A DNA stretch of 40,620 bases from Lachnoclostridium sp. UBA2905. GTDB taxonomy: Bacteria > Bacillota > Clostridia > Lachnospirales > Lachnospiraceae. The notes below the pieces were generated by a model. It had not been told where the DNA came from. It did not search any database and saw only the letters and a list, made by a program, of their open reading frames with translations. This document shows positions 1 through 8,001 of this stretch, in pieces. The translations under genes and the position numbers were made by a program. Within the stretch, counting starts at the first letter, position 1; each line of letters opens with the position of its first letter. The stretch spans positions 2,428 through 43,047 of the forward strand of contig DEDL01000016.1 in assembly GCA_002349525.1 (NCBI GenBank), read 5' to 3'.

Positions 1-38
1 AACTGACAGTTTGCATGCTGGTACGAAGGGAGTACATT

Positions 39-746
39 ATGGTTAAAATTGAACATTTAACAAAGGCGTATGGTAACAAGCTTGCCGTGGATGATTTGTC
101 CCTGGAGATAAAGCCGGGTGAAATATACGGATTTATCGGACATAACGGAGCCGGCAAGACAACAACATTAAAATCGGTTGTTGGAATTCTCAAATTTGAT
201 TCCGGAGATATATACATCGATGGTATGTCTGTGAAGGATGATCCTCTTGCCTGCAAAAGAAAGATTGCTTATATTCCGGATAATCCGGATCTGTATGAGT
301 TTATGAGTGGAATAAAGTATCTTAACTTTGTTGCAGACGTTTATAAGGTTGATGGCCTTAAGCGCAATGAGCTTATACATAAGTATGCAGATCTTTTTGA
401 AATTACAAATGATCTGGGTCAGCCAATTTCAGCCTATTCCCATGGAATGAAACAAAAGCTTGCAATAATCTCAGCCTGGATACATGAGCCGGACATCATT
501 ATAATGGACGAACCATTTGTAGGGCTTGATCCTAAGGCATCTCATTTGTTAAAAGAAATGATGAGAGAGATTTGTGACAAGGGTGGTGCAATCTTTTTCT
601 CAACTCATGTACTTGAGGTTGCTGAAAAGCTTTGTGACAAGGTTGCCATAATTAAAAGTGGAAAACTTATCCGTTCCGGAACTATGGAAGATGTAAAAGG
701 TGATGACAGCTTAGAAGAGGTATTTTTGGAATTGGAGGGAGAATAA
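39..746 (+). CDS. ABC transporter ATP-binding protein (ABC-2 exporter type)
   Basis: Cytoplasmic ATPase that should power the membrane protein encoded immediately downstream. From the chosen ATG (235 aa) the Walker A motif GHNGAGKT lies at residues 34-41. An unusual signature, YSHGMKQK, replaces LSGGQ; Walker B is IIIMDEPFVGLD and the switch histidine is in FFSTHV. This pattern fits the subfamily that pairs with ABC-2 type permeases. An earlier in-frame ATG at 15 exists, but AAGGGA at 26-31 is correctly spaced for the ATG at 39, and the domain begins there. The stop codon overlaps the next start (TAATG), so the two genes are translationally coupled. The substrate cannot be read from the sequence. 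The promoter lies outside the window. Confidence 0.93.
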   Translation: MVKIEHLTKAYGNKLAVDDLSLEIKPGEIYGFIGHNGAGKTTTLKSVVGILKFDSGDIYIDGMSVKDDPLACKRKIAYIPDNPDLYEFMSGIKYLNFVADVYKVDGLKRNELIHKYADLFEITNDLGQPISAYSHGMKQKLAIISAWIHEPDIIIMDEPFVGLDPKASHLLKEMMREICDKGGAIFFSTHVLEVAEKLCDKVAIIKSGKLIRSGTMEDVKGDDSLEEVFLELEGE

Positions 747-2359
747 TGGTCGCTTTACTTGTTAAGAAACAGATGACAGAGATTTTTCGTGGTTATTTCT
801 ATGACCAGAAAAAGAATAAAGCCCGTTCCAAAGTATCAATTGTATTATTTATACTGATGTTCGTCGGTATTATGATAGGAGTATTAGGCGGTATGTTTTC
901 ATATCTCGCCTACAGTCTTTGTGGTGGTTTTGCAGAGGCAGGGATGTCCTGGCTATATTTTTTCATAATGGGAATGTTATCGATTGCCTTAGGAACATTT
1001 GGTAGTGTCTTTAATACATTTTCGGGGCTTTATTTGTCAAAGGATAATGATTTGCTTTTATCAATGCCTATTCCTGTTTCAAGTATTCTTATATCAAGAC
1101 TTGTTACAGTATATCTTATGGGACTTATGTATTCTGCGGTGGTAATTGTGCCAGCAGATATTGTATACTGGATTGTTGTCTCGGCTTCACCGGCTGTTAT
1201 AATTGGTGGAATTCTTTTAACTATCCAGATTTCACTCATTGTGCTCATTATGTCCTGCGTTCTTGGATGGTGTGTGGCTAAAGTAAGCCTCAAGTTAAAG
1301 AATAGGAGCTTTGTAAGTGTAGCTGTTTCACTGATTTTTATAGGATTGTATTATTTTGTGTATTTTAAGGCACAGTCAGTTATTGAGAGCCTTCTTGTTA
1401 ATGCAGCATTATATGGTGGAACAATAGAAGATAAGGCGTATGCCTTAACATTATTTGGAAAAACCGGCACAGGAAATGTAATGGCAATGCTTTTGGTAAC
1501 TCTTATAACGGTATCAGTTACAGCCGTAACATATTATGTACTTGCCAAGAGCTTTATAGGTATTGTTACCTCAACAGGAAATGTAGACCGTGTGGCATAC
1601 AGACAGAAAAAACTTAAGATGAAAAATGAGCTTGGAGCCTTATTTGCTAAAGAAATGGCAAAATTCACATCAAGTCCCAATTATATGCTTAATTGCGGTC
1701 TTGGTTCCCTGATGCTTATTGCTGCAAGTGTTGTTATGCTTGTAAAAGGCGGGAACCTTATTAAAGCTATGAACATGATGTTTGGCAAAGATGCCCAGGC
1801 ATGTATATGTGTGTTTGTCATTGCAGGAATGTGCATCATATTGTCCATGAATAATATGGTTGTTCCTTCAGTATCTTTAGAGGGTAAAAATCTTTGGATA
1901 TTAAAGTCACTGCCTGTAAACATGTGGAACGTACTTAAGTCAAAGCTTCTTGTACAGCTTACAGTTACAGGAGTTCCTTTAATAATATGTGACATCTGTG
2001 TTTTACTGACAGTAAAAACAGGTGTAATAGAGAAGCTGTTTATCGTGCTGATAACCATTTTATTCATGCTCCTTCAGGCCTTCGGTGGTCTTGCTTTAGG
2101 TATAATGAGACCTAACTTTACCTGGACTAATGAGATAGTTCCAATAAAACAGAGCATGAATATGTTTATTGAAATTTTTGGAAGTTTTGTTCTTACTGCA
2201 GGTATATTAGTACCTTTTTTACTCATTAGATATGGGATTGGATATAAGATCAGTGTAATAGTATATCTTTTTATAGTTGCAGGTGTACTGCTCCTTGCAG
2301 ATTTACTGTTATACAGATGGCTTAGAGTCAAAGGAACAGATAAATTTGCGCAGCTGTGA
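746..2359 (+). CDS. ABC-2 family exporter permease
   Basis: A 537-residue polytopic membrane protein with about ten or more hydrophobic segments. The first is near residues 32-55, and a cytoplasmic charged stretch follows around residues 280-300. It partners the ATPase encoded just upstream, whose stop overlaps this start by one base. The length and the arrangement (two membrane halves either side of a central polar loop) resemble the Firmicutes putative ABC exporter permeases of the ABC-2 class. No substrate-specific motif is visible. It converges on the Rrf2 gene, and the space between them is filled by a 10-bp tandem repeat rather than a classical terminator. Confidence 0.85.
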   Translation: MVALLVKKQMTEIFRGYFYDQKKNKARSKVSIVLFILMFVGIMIGVLGGMFSYLAYSLCGGFAEAGMSWLYFFIMGMLSIALGTFGSVFNTFSGLYLSKDNDLLLSMPIPVSSILISRLVTVYLMGLMYSAVVIVPADIVYWIVVSASPAVIIGGILLTIQISLIVLIMSCVLGWCVAKVSLKLKNRSFVSVAVSLIFIGLYYFVYFKAQSVIESLLVNAALYGGTIEDKAYALTLFGKTGTGNVMAMLLVTLITVSVTAVTYYVLAKSFIGIVTSTGNVDRVAYRQKKLKMKNELGALFAKEMAKFTSSPNYMLNCGLGSLMLIAASVVMLVKGGNLIKAMNMMFGKDAQACICVFVIAGMCIILSMNNMVVPSVSLEGKNLWILKSLPVNMWNVLKSKLLVQLTVTGVPLIICDICVLLTVKTGVIEKLFIVLITILFMLLQAFGGLALGIMRPNFTWTNEIVPIKQSMNMFIEIFGSFVLTAGILVPFLLIRYGIGYKISVIVYLFIVAGVLLLADLLLYRWLRVKGTDKFAQL

Positions 2360-2369
2360 TAAAAATACG

Positions 2370-2471
2370 AAGCGGTATTAAGTTAGTATTAAGCCGTATG
2401 AAGTAGTATTAAGCCACATTAAGCGGTAATAAGTAGTATTAAGCCGGTATTAAGCCACATTAATCCGTAAG
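2370..2471. repeat. 10-bp-period tandem array, about 10 units
   Basis: Ten consecutive degenerate units of 10 bases (two of them 11), each starting AAG: for example AAGCGGTATT, AAGCCGTATG, AAGTAGTATT, AAGCCACATT and AAGCGGTAAT. Exact AAGTAGTATT and AAGCCACATT each occur twice. The array fills most of the gap between two convergent genes (ABC permease and Rrf2). There is no open frame of note, no hairpin plus T-run and no tRNA-like structure. Confidence 0.9.
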
Positions 2472-2497
2472 CAGTACAAAGAAATATAAGGCAGAGA

Positions 2498-2902
2498 CTA
2501 TTCAACTAAATCTGTGAGTTTAATTCCATAAAAGAAATCATGAGATAGCCTGTTAAACTTTTTCCACATGGAAATGGTTTGGCAGGCATCTTCTCTTTTG
2601 CAGGGTTCAGTATCTGAAAGAAGGCAGGCTACGGGAGCAAGCTGTTCGCCGGCTGCTTCAAGAATCTCTCCAACAGGATATTCTTCAGGCTTACGGGTTA
2701 ATTTGTAGCCGCCACCCTTACCACGAAGTCCTATTATAAGTTTGTTCTTAACAAGTTCCTTAATAATAATCTCCATATATTTTTCAGATATGCCCTGTCT
2801 TGATGCAATGTCCTTAAGAGGTACATATTCAGTATCTGCTGATTCCTGTGTGGCAAGATCAAGCATAAGTCTGAGGGCATAACGTCCTTTTGTTGATATC
2901 AT
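2498..2902 (-). CDS. Rrf2 family transcriptional regulator (CymR/IscR-like)
   Basis: A 134-residue winged-helix DNA-binding protein. The N-terminus MISTKGRYALRLMLDLA, the helix-turn-helix near residues 28-52 and the wing RGKGGGYKL at 60-68 are typical of Rrf2. Cys93, Cys101 and Cys107 form a C-x7-C-x5-C cluster at the position where IscR holds an Fe-S cluster. B. subtilis CymR lacks such a triad, so a redox or Fe-S input is plausible here. The start was set at 2902 because GGGAGGA sits just upstream; the longer frame would add a hydrophobic, non-family N-terminus. The gene is divergent from cysK. In B. subtilis the Rrf2 protein CymR acts with CysK as the cysteine sensor, so cysK is the likely target. 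That assignment is inferred from context. Confidence 0.9.
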   Translation of the reverse strand: MISTKGRYALRLMLDLATQESADTEYVPLKDIASRQGISEKYMEIIIKELVKNKLIIGLRGKGGGYKLTRKPEEYPVGEILEAAGEQLAPVACLLSDTEPCKREDACQTISMWKKFNRLSHDFFYGIKLTDLVE

Positions 2903-2951
2903 AATTATTCCTCCCTGGTATTCAAGTTGAATGCATAAAATACACAAAACA

Positions 2952-2980
2952 ATTATAACAACAATAATAAGAAAATACAA
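2952..2980 (-). promoter_or_regulatory. Promoter of the Rrf2 gene
   Basis: On the minus strand, TTGTAT (2980-2975) and TATAAT (2957-2952) are separated by 17 bases, a good sigma-A promoter about 50 bases before the chosen start codon. Confidence 0.7.
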
Positions 2981-3009
2981 TACCTACAAACATATTCACT
3001 TGATAGGTA
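2981..3009. promoter_or_regulatory. Inverted repeat next to the Rrf2 promoter
   Basis: TACCTA (2981-2986) and TAGGTA (3004-3009) form a dyad abutting the -35 box of the Rrf2 gene. The core ACCTA recurs in the dyad downstream of the cysK promoter, so it may be an autoregulatory operator. This is inferred; the arms are short and the spacing (17) is wide. Confidence 0.35.
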
Positions 3010-3105
3010 AAAGAAGCAGAAAATAAAAATCATTCCATAAATGAATATAGGCAAAAACTATAATAATGTCTAGATAAAAGCAATTACCTTATAATTAGAA
3101 TTCTA

Positions 3106-3134
3106 TTGACAACTGAATAAACGTAACGTATAAT
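3106..3134 (+). promoter_or_regulatory. Consensus sigma-A promoter of cysK
   Basis: TTGACA (3106-3111) and TATAAT (3129-3134) with a 17-base spacer match the consensus exactly. A 10-bp perfect palindrome, TAGAATTCTA (3096-3105), abuts the -35 box. The expected transcript start is near 3141, giving a leader of about 145 bases that is very A- and C-rich and looks unstructured apart from the dyad at 3150-3166. Confidence 0.85.
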
Positions 3135-3149
3135 CACAATCAAACAAAA

Positions 3150-3166
3150 CCTACTAACAGAGTAGG
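3150..3166. promoter_or_regulatory. Candidate Rrf2 operator or leader hairpin
   Basis: CCTACT (3150-3155), five bases, then AGTAGG (3161-3166): a perfect 6-bp dyad about 9-25 bases past the expected start of cysK transcription. Its position suits repression by the divergently encoded Rrf2 protein. It could equally fold as an RNA hairpin. Confidence 0.45.
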
Positions 3167-3287
3167 AAATTGGATAAAACACAAACGAGCTCAAAAAACT
3201 CAAAGACAGAATTAAAACCAAAAACAAGATTCAAAAAACAAAACGAATTCAAAAACAGAAGTCATCAGACACAAGGAGGCATTTATT

Positions 3288-4226
3288 ATGAGTAAAACAG
3301 TAAACAGCGCATTAGAATTAATCGGAAAAACACCATTATTAAAGGCAGAGAGATATTCTAAAAAGGCAGGTGCCACTGAGGCAGCTATATATGCAAAGCT
3401 TGAGTATCTTAACCCGGCAGGATCAGTAAAGGATCGTATTGCTGCAGCAATGATAGAAGATGCAGAGAAAAAGGGAATTTTAAAAGAAGGTTCTACAATT
3501 ATTGAGCCAACAAGCGGTAACACTGGAATTGGTCTTGCTGCTGTTGCAGCAGCAAAGGGCTATAAGGCAATATTTACACTTCCAGAGACAATGAGTGTAG
3601 AAAGAAGAAATCTTCTTAAGGCATACGGTGCCGAGCTTGTTCTTACAGAGGGAGCAAAAGGAATGAAGGGTGCCATAGCCAAGGCAAATGAACTTAAGGA
3701 AGAGATAAGTGGTGCAGTTATTCTTGGACAGTTTGTTAATCCAGCAAACCCTGCTGCACATAAGGCAACAACCGGTCCTGAAATATGGGAGCAGACTGAA
3801 GGAAAGGTTGATATATTCGTAGCCGGAGTTGGAACTGGTGGAACAGTAACAGGAGTAGGTGAGTATCTTAAAGAGCAGAATCCTGATGTAAAGGTTGTTG
3901 CAGTAGAACCGGCAGGAAGCCCTGTTCTCTCAACAGGTGTTGCTGGAAAGCACGGAATTCAGGGAATTGGAGCAGGATTTGTACCAGATGTTCTTAACAC
4001 ATCAATATATGATGAGATTATTACAATAGAAAATGATGAAGCATATGAAGAAGGCAGAGCATTTGCACAGAGTGAGGGAATACTTGTTGGTATTTCATCA
4101 GGTGCTGCACTTAAGGCAGCAGCAATACTTGCAAACAGACCTGAAAATGCAGGAAAGACAATCGTTGCACTGTTACCTGACTCAGGAGACAGATATCTTT
4201 CAACACCATTATTTGCTGCAGAATAA
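3288..4226 (+). CDS. cysK: Cysteine synthase (O-acetylserine sulfhydrylase)
   Basis: Cytoplasmic PLP enzyme making L-cysteine from O-acetylserine and sulfide. At 312 aa it has normal CysK length. PLP-binding Lys48 lies in NPAGSVKDR; the substrate loop TSGNTG is at 75-80; the phosphate-binding glycine loop GTGGTVTG is near residue 180; and SSGAA sits toward the C-terminus. The ribosome binding site AAGGAGG precedes the ATG. The gene is monocistronic, with a perfect promoter upstream and an intrinsic terminator downstream. The divergent Rrf2 gene suggests cysteine-responsive control. The C-terminus lacks any CBS-type extension, so cystathionine beta-synthase is unlikely. Confidence 0.97.
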   Translation: MSKTVNSALELIGKTPLLKAERYSKKAGATEAAIYAKLEYLNPAGSVKDRIAAAMIEDAEKKGILKEGSTIIEPTSGNTGIGLAAVAAAKGYKAIFTLPETMSVERRNLLKAYGAELVLTEGAKGMKGAIAKANELKEEISGAVILGQFVNPANPAAHKATTGPEIWEQTEGKVDIFVAGVGTGGTVTGVGEYLKEQNPDVKVVAVEPAGSPVLSTGVAGKHGIQGIGAGFVPDVLNTSIYDEIITIENDEAYEEGRAFAQSEGILVGISSGAALKAAAILANRPENAGKTIVALLPDSGDRYLSTPLFAAE

Positions 4227-4266
4227 TTTAGATTTTCAAGTCTCAACTGAGATAAAATATTGAAGG

Positions 4267-4309
4267 AGTACTGCGTGTTATTATAAATAATGCGTAGTAC
4301 TTTTTTTTC
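4267..4309 (+). terminator. Intrinsic terminator of cysK
   Basis: A long stem (AGTACTGCGTGTTATT pairing, with wobbles, to AATAATGCGTAGTACT) around a short AT loop is followed by eight T residues at 4301-4308. It ends the cysK transcript about 40 bases after the stop. Confidence 0.92.
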
Positions 4310-4338
4310 TTGAAAAAAACAAATGTTTGTCTTATAAT
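4310..4338 (+). promoter_or_regulatory. Promoter of the WG-repeat surface protein gene
   Basis: TTGAAA (4310-4315), a 17-base spacer and TATAAT (4333-4338). It starts right at the end of the cysK terminator, so the next two genes form a separate unit. Confidence 0.8.
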
Positions 4339-4371
4339 TAAATATATTACACTTATGAAGGAGGAAAATGA

Positions 4372-6300
4372 ATGAAGAAAATTTTAACTAAGATCATGGC
4401 TGTTGTAATGGCAATGACAATGGTTATGGGTACTGTTCCGGCGGAAGGTGCTAAAGCTGCAGGGGAGCAGGCCAAGATGATTTTGAAGTGCATTGTTGAG
4501 CCAACACTCGCTTATAAGAGTGTTTATGGTTTTTTTAACAATGTGTCAACAGTAACTGATAAAGATGATAAGGTGGGCCTTATTGATATTACAGGAAAAG
4601 AGGTTATTCCTTGTGGAAAGTACAAGGTCATTTCAAATCTTCCTGGATATGATGGATTATTTGCTTCAACAGATGATAAACATGGGTATCTTCTTGATTT
4701 TAGCGGTAATGTGAAGGTTGATCTTGGTCAGGCTGAATATGCAAGTACAACCAGGAATGAAAGTGGAATTGTTGTAATTCAAACAACGAATAGTGGCACT
4801 AATGAATATTCAGAATGGGATCTTAATGGTAATTTTATTAAAAAAGGACAACATGGTAATATATTTGGGATACCAGATAATATAGCGAATTCTGAAAAAT
4901 ATGATAAAGTAGTAAAGGTTGCTGACAATAGATATGTTGCATTACTCAAAACAGAAGATGTAGAACCAAAAACTTATGAATTGTTAGATGAGAGTGGTAT
5001 TGTAATTGCATCAGTGGATGACTTAACCCAGAACACAGAAATATCATATAATTATAATGCATATATTAACTATTACAAAAATGTCTATGATGAAGAGAAT
5101 GGAGCAAGTTATTCATTTGTTGAAGTAATGGACCTTAATGGTATGGTTGTTGTAGAAGCTGATAGGCAGTTCGATGATATAAGATATGGTGCAGAGAAGT
5201 ATATATGTGCCAGATATGCTCGTGATGGAAAATGGTATGTGATGAATCTGAAAGGGGAAACTATTAATAGCTTTTCAGTGGATTATATCAGTGATATTGA
5301 CATAGAAAGTGGTATGCTCCTTGGAAAAAACTATACTGAGGATGGCAAATCTATATATGTATTAGCCAATATCAATACAGGGAAGGTTACTAATATTTCT
5401 TCAACAAACGAAGTATATTTTGATCATTATGTTAAAGATACTAAGATATGTGAAATATACTCTAAGGATGGCTCATATACGTCAGTTTATGATTTGAATG
5501 GTAACCTGGAATTTGATGCAACAAAATATGTAGGATTGTATGATCAAGTATATCCTAATTCAATTTATTACTCTTTATGTAAGTTGTCAGACAAAAAGAC
5601 AGATACAGATAATGAAAACGGATCAAAAGCATATGACTATATTGATGTTGTAAAAGCAGATGGAAGTCTTGTTGGTCATTATGCTAATGTTAAAGAAGTT
5701 TCATGTTTTGATGATGGAAGCTACAATGTATTTTATTCAAATGAAGATATTGCTTCATATGGCACTGACGGAAAGCTTGAGGTATTCCTTGAGTATTCTA
5801 AGTTTTCAGGTAGAGGAGCTCTTATAGATAATATAGTTCCTTTAAAGAGTAAGAGTACTGGTATGTGGGGAATTTATCAGCTGGCTGATAATGGTGTCAA
5901 TGCGCCAGCGACTCAGCAGCCGGCAGCCCAGCATCCAGCATCCCGGCAGCCAGTGGCTACACAGCCATCAGTTACCAGTACTTCTCAGACAACAGCTAAT
6001 AAGGTAAGTGCACCTGCAAAGGTTAACGCTAAAAAGGTTAGGCTTGTTGCAGGTAAGAAGAAGGTAACTGTTAAGCTTCCTTCAATGAGTAAAAACGTTA
6101 AGGGATATCTTGTTCAGTATTCACTTAAGAAGAATTTCAAGAACAGCAAAAAACTTACAACAGCTAAGAAGTCAGTTGCAATCAAGAAGCTTAAATCAGG
6201 CAAAACATATTATATAAGATTTAAGGCATATACTCTTGATGGTAAGAAGAAGGCATACTCTAAAAACTGGAGTAAGGTAATGAAGGTAAAGATTAAGTAA
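4372..6300 (+). CDS. Secreted WG-repeat protein with C-terminal Fn3-like domain
   Basis: A 642-residue exported protein. Residues 1-30 form a signal peptide (basic start, hydrophobic core, cleavage near AKA-A). The body to about residue 500 is built of degenerate WG/KWG-type repeats: units of the form GLIDITGKEVIP, GYLLDFSGNV, WYVMNLKGETI and WGIYQLADNG recur, suggesting a beta-propeller. A Gln/Pro/Thr/Ala-rich linker (about 511-545) leads to a lysine-rich fibronectin III-like domain (about 550-642), common at the C-termini of Lachnospiraceae surface proteins. No sortase motif or C-terminal anchor is seen; the basic domain may bind the anionic cell wall. The next gene starts one base after the stop, so the two are co-translated. 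Enzymatic function is not apparent. Confidence 0.85.
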   Translation: MKKILTKIMAVVMAMTMVMGTVPAEGAKAAGEQAKMILKCIVEPTLAYKSVYGFFNNVSTVTDKDDKVGLIDITGKEVIPCGKYKVISNLPGYDGLFASTDDKHGYLLDFSGNVKVDLGQAEYASTTRNESGIVVIQTTNSGTNEYSEWDLNGNFIKKGQHGNIFGIPDNIANSEKYDKVVKVADNRYVALLKTEDVEPKTYELLDESGIVIASVDDLTQNTEISYNYNAYINYYKNVYDEENGASYSFVEVMDLNGMVVVEADRQFDDIRYGAEKYICARYARDGKWYVMNLKGETINSFSVDYISDIDIESGMLLGKNYTEDGKSIYVLANINTGKVTNISSTNEVYFDHYVKDTKICEIYSKDGSYTSVYDLNGNLEFDATKYVGLYDQVYPNSIYYSLCKLSDKKTDTDNENGSKAYDYIDVVKADGSLVGHYANVKEVSCFDDGSYNVFYSNEDIASYGTDGKLEVFLEYSKFSGRGALIDNIVPLKSKSTGMWGIYQLADNGVNAPATQQPAAQHPASRQPVATQPSVTSTSQTTANKVSAPAKVNAKKVRLVAGKKKVTVKLPSMSKNVKGYLVQYSLKKNFKNSKKLTTAKKSVAIKKLKSGKTYYIRFKAYTLDGKKKAYSKNWSKVMKVKIK

Positions 6301-6301
6301 T

Positions 6302-7951
6302 ATGTTATTTTTCGCAATAGTTTCCTGTTTGTTTCTTATATGCATACAGGGTGGATTTTATGCACAAACATATATCATCGCAGGATGCCTTTGTGCATCA
6401 GCATGTGTGATCAAAGGGAAAAAGCTTGTGGTAAGCCATGAGCTTTTCCATATGACTGCACTTGCATTGATATATATAATATCAGCAATCGTAAGTGGAA
6501 TGGCTTTCAGTGTTATAACTGCTGCCATTCTGCAGGTTGTTATGCTTATAATGGCAATAATGCTTTCTTACATGGACAGTAAGGCAAAAGATATACTAAT
6601 TGTCTTTTTGCAATATTGTGGTGTAATATCCGGTGTTATTGCTTTATTTTTGTATGTGGGAATGTATATGGGCTTATTTAATATTCCAGGTTTATTAGAT
6701 GGAAATAGGCTACTGTTTACTTTTGGATATGCCAATGTATGTGGCATATGGTTTGCCATATCATTTTTACTTACATTCTTTTCAAATACACATAATACGA
6801 AAGACAAAGTATATAAAAAGAATCCAAAAGGCAGAAAAAATATAAAATGGATGCAGGTTGCCCCAATTGTATGTCTTATTGACACCCTGCTTACAAGGTC
6901 TGCGGGCTCTGTAATAATTCTCTTTACTGCTTTCGTGATTCATATGATTGTGTCAGGAAGCTGCATAAGACTTGGAAAAGCCATAAGAAGGACTATGATT
7001 TGTGCTTTTGTAACTGCTACAATAATGGCAGTATTACTTATAATAAAAAGGGGAAGCGGCGTTCTGTCGTCGTTTGTCGAAAGATTTGTTCAGTCTTATG
7101 ATGGGATTAGATATATATGCACCTCGCCTTTAAAAGGGGCAGGTCCATCAAACTGGCAGTACATATTTAACGAGCACCAGTCGGCACAGTATTCTGCACG
7201 TATTGTACACAATAACTATGTGCAGGCGGGACTGGATGCAGGAATTATTGCAGTAATTTTGCTCATAATGATGTTAGTACTGGCAATTTACAAGTATTGC
7301 AGGACAAAAAGAGTAGTTGAACTGATAGCAGTGTGTATTTTAGTGGATGCATTTATTGAATATAATTTAATGTTTTCATCAATATATATGCTGTTTGTTA
7401 TCTGCTTTTTGTATGAACCTGTGAAGCTTAAAAATACTATACAGATAAAACCACTGTATATGAGAATTGTATCATTTGTTATATTAATATGTGTGGGATT
7501 TTCGGGTTTTGCACTTGCAAAGGTGAAGACTCTTGAAGGATATGCACAAAGTGGCAATATCCAAAAAGCTGAGAAAATCTACGAAAAATACGGCTCATTT
7601 ATGGAAAACGGTTACCGTGAAAATGAGGCTATTGGTATATTATTTTGTACGAATTCAGAAAAAGCGAAAAATGATGATATTAGAAAAGATTTTTCGGACA
7701 ATTCCAGAAAATCCTGCAGGCTTAAGATGTATGAAGTAATATCAGATAAAAACAGTTCAATGGATGAGATAATCAGGCTTATGAAAAGCCAGCCATTTAA
7801 TACCCGTGTTCACCGTAACACCAAGGAAATGGTTGAAAATAATGGTTTTAGTGATGAAGAAAAATTACGATACAGACAGTGTCTTGATAATATAAATAAG
7901 CGCTTTGATATGTGGCCGGCAGTATTACTTAATAATCAGAATAAATATTAA
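6302..7951 (+). CDS. O-antigen ligase / Wzy-like polysaccharide polymerase membrane protein
   Basis: A 549-residue membrane protein. About ten hydrophobic helices cover residues 1-410, followed by a hydrophilic C-terminal tail of about 135 residues that probably lies outside the membrane. The stretch around residues 280-330 (GAGPSNWQYIF, then HNNYVQAGLDAGIIAVI) matches the H-N-x-x-x-Q-x-G signature and preceding large loop of the WaaL/Wzy O-antigen ligase family. In a Gram-positive this would join or polymerise cell-wall or capsular glycans. The start lies one base after the stop of the surface-protein gene, and no separate ribosome site is evident, implying translational coupling. No glycosyltransferase genes are adjacent, so it is not part of a usual capsule cluster. 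The exact substrate is unknown. Confidence 0.78.
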   Translation: MLFFAIVSCLFLICIQGGFYAQTYIIAGCLCASACVIKGKKLVVSHELFHMTALALIYIISAIVSGMAFSVITAAILQVVMLIMAIMLSYMDSKAKDILIVFLQYCGVISGVIALFLYVGMYMGLFNIPGLLDGNRLLFTFGYANVCGIWFAISFLLTFFSNTHNTKDKVYKKNPKGRKNIKWMQVAPIVCLIDTLLTRSAGSVIILFTAFVIHMIVSGSCIRLGKAIRRTMICAFVTATIMAVLLIIKRGSGVLSSFVERFVQSYDGIRYICTSPLKGAGPSNWQYIFNEHQSAQYSARIVHNNYVQAGLDAGIIAVILLIMMLVLAIYKYCRTKRVVELIAVCILVDAFIEYNLMFSSIYMLFVICFLYEPVKLKNTIQIKPLYMRIVSFVILICVGFSGFALAKVKTLEGYAQSGNIQKAEKIYEKYGSFMENGYRENEAIGILFCTNSEKAKNDDIRKDFSDNSRKSCRLKMYEVISDKNSSMDEIIRLMKSQPFNTRVHRNTKEMVENNGFSDEEKLRYRQCLDNINKRFDMWPAVLLNNQNKY

Positions 7952-8001
7952 ACAGACATATCAATTAGATGTAAAATTTGAAAAAGGGGACGTTATAAGG
8001 A

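Noticed and set aside
1681..2067. Antisense 128-residue frame inside the ABC permease
   Set aside because: No ribosome site, and the overlapping permease has the clear membrane-protein pattern.
2903..2980. N-terminal extension of the Rrf2 protein
   Set aside because: The extra 26 residues are hydrophobic, overlap the promoter and lack a ribosome site; the family start is at 2902.
3141..3287. T-box or SAM-type riboswitch in the cysK leader
   Set aside because: No T-box consensus, no stable stems beyond a 6-bp dyad, and no terminator before the ATG.
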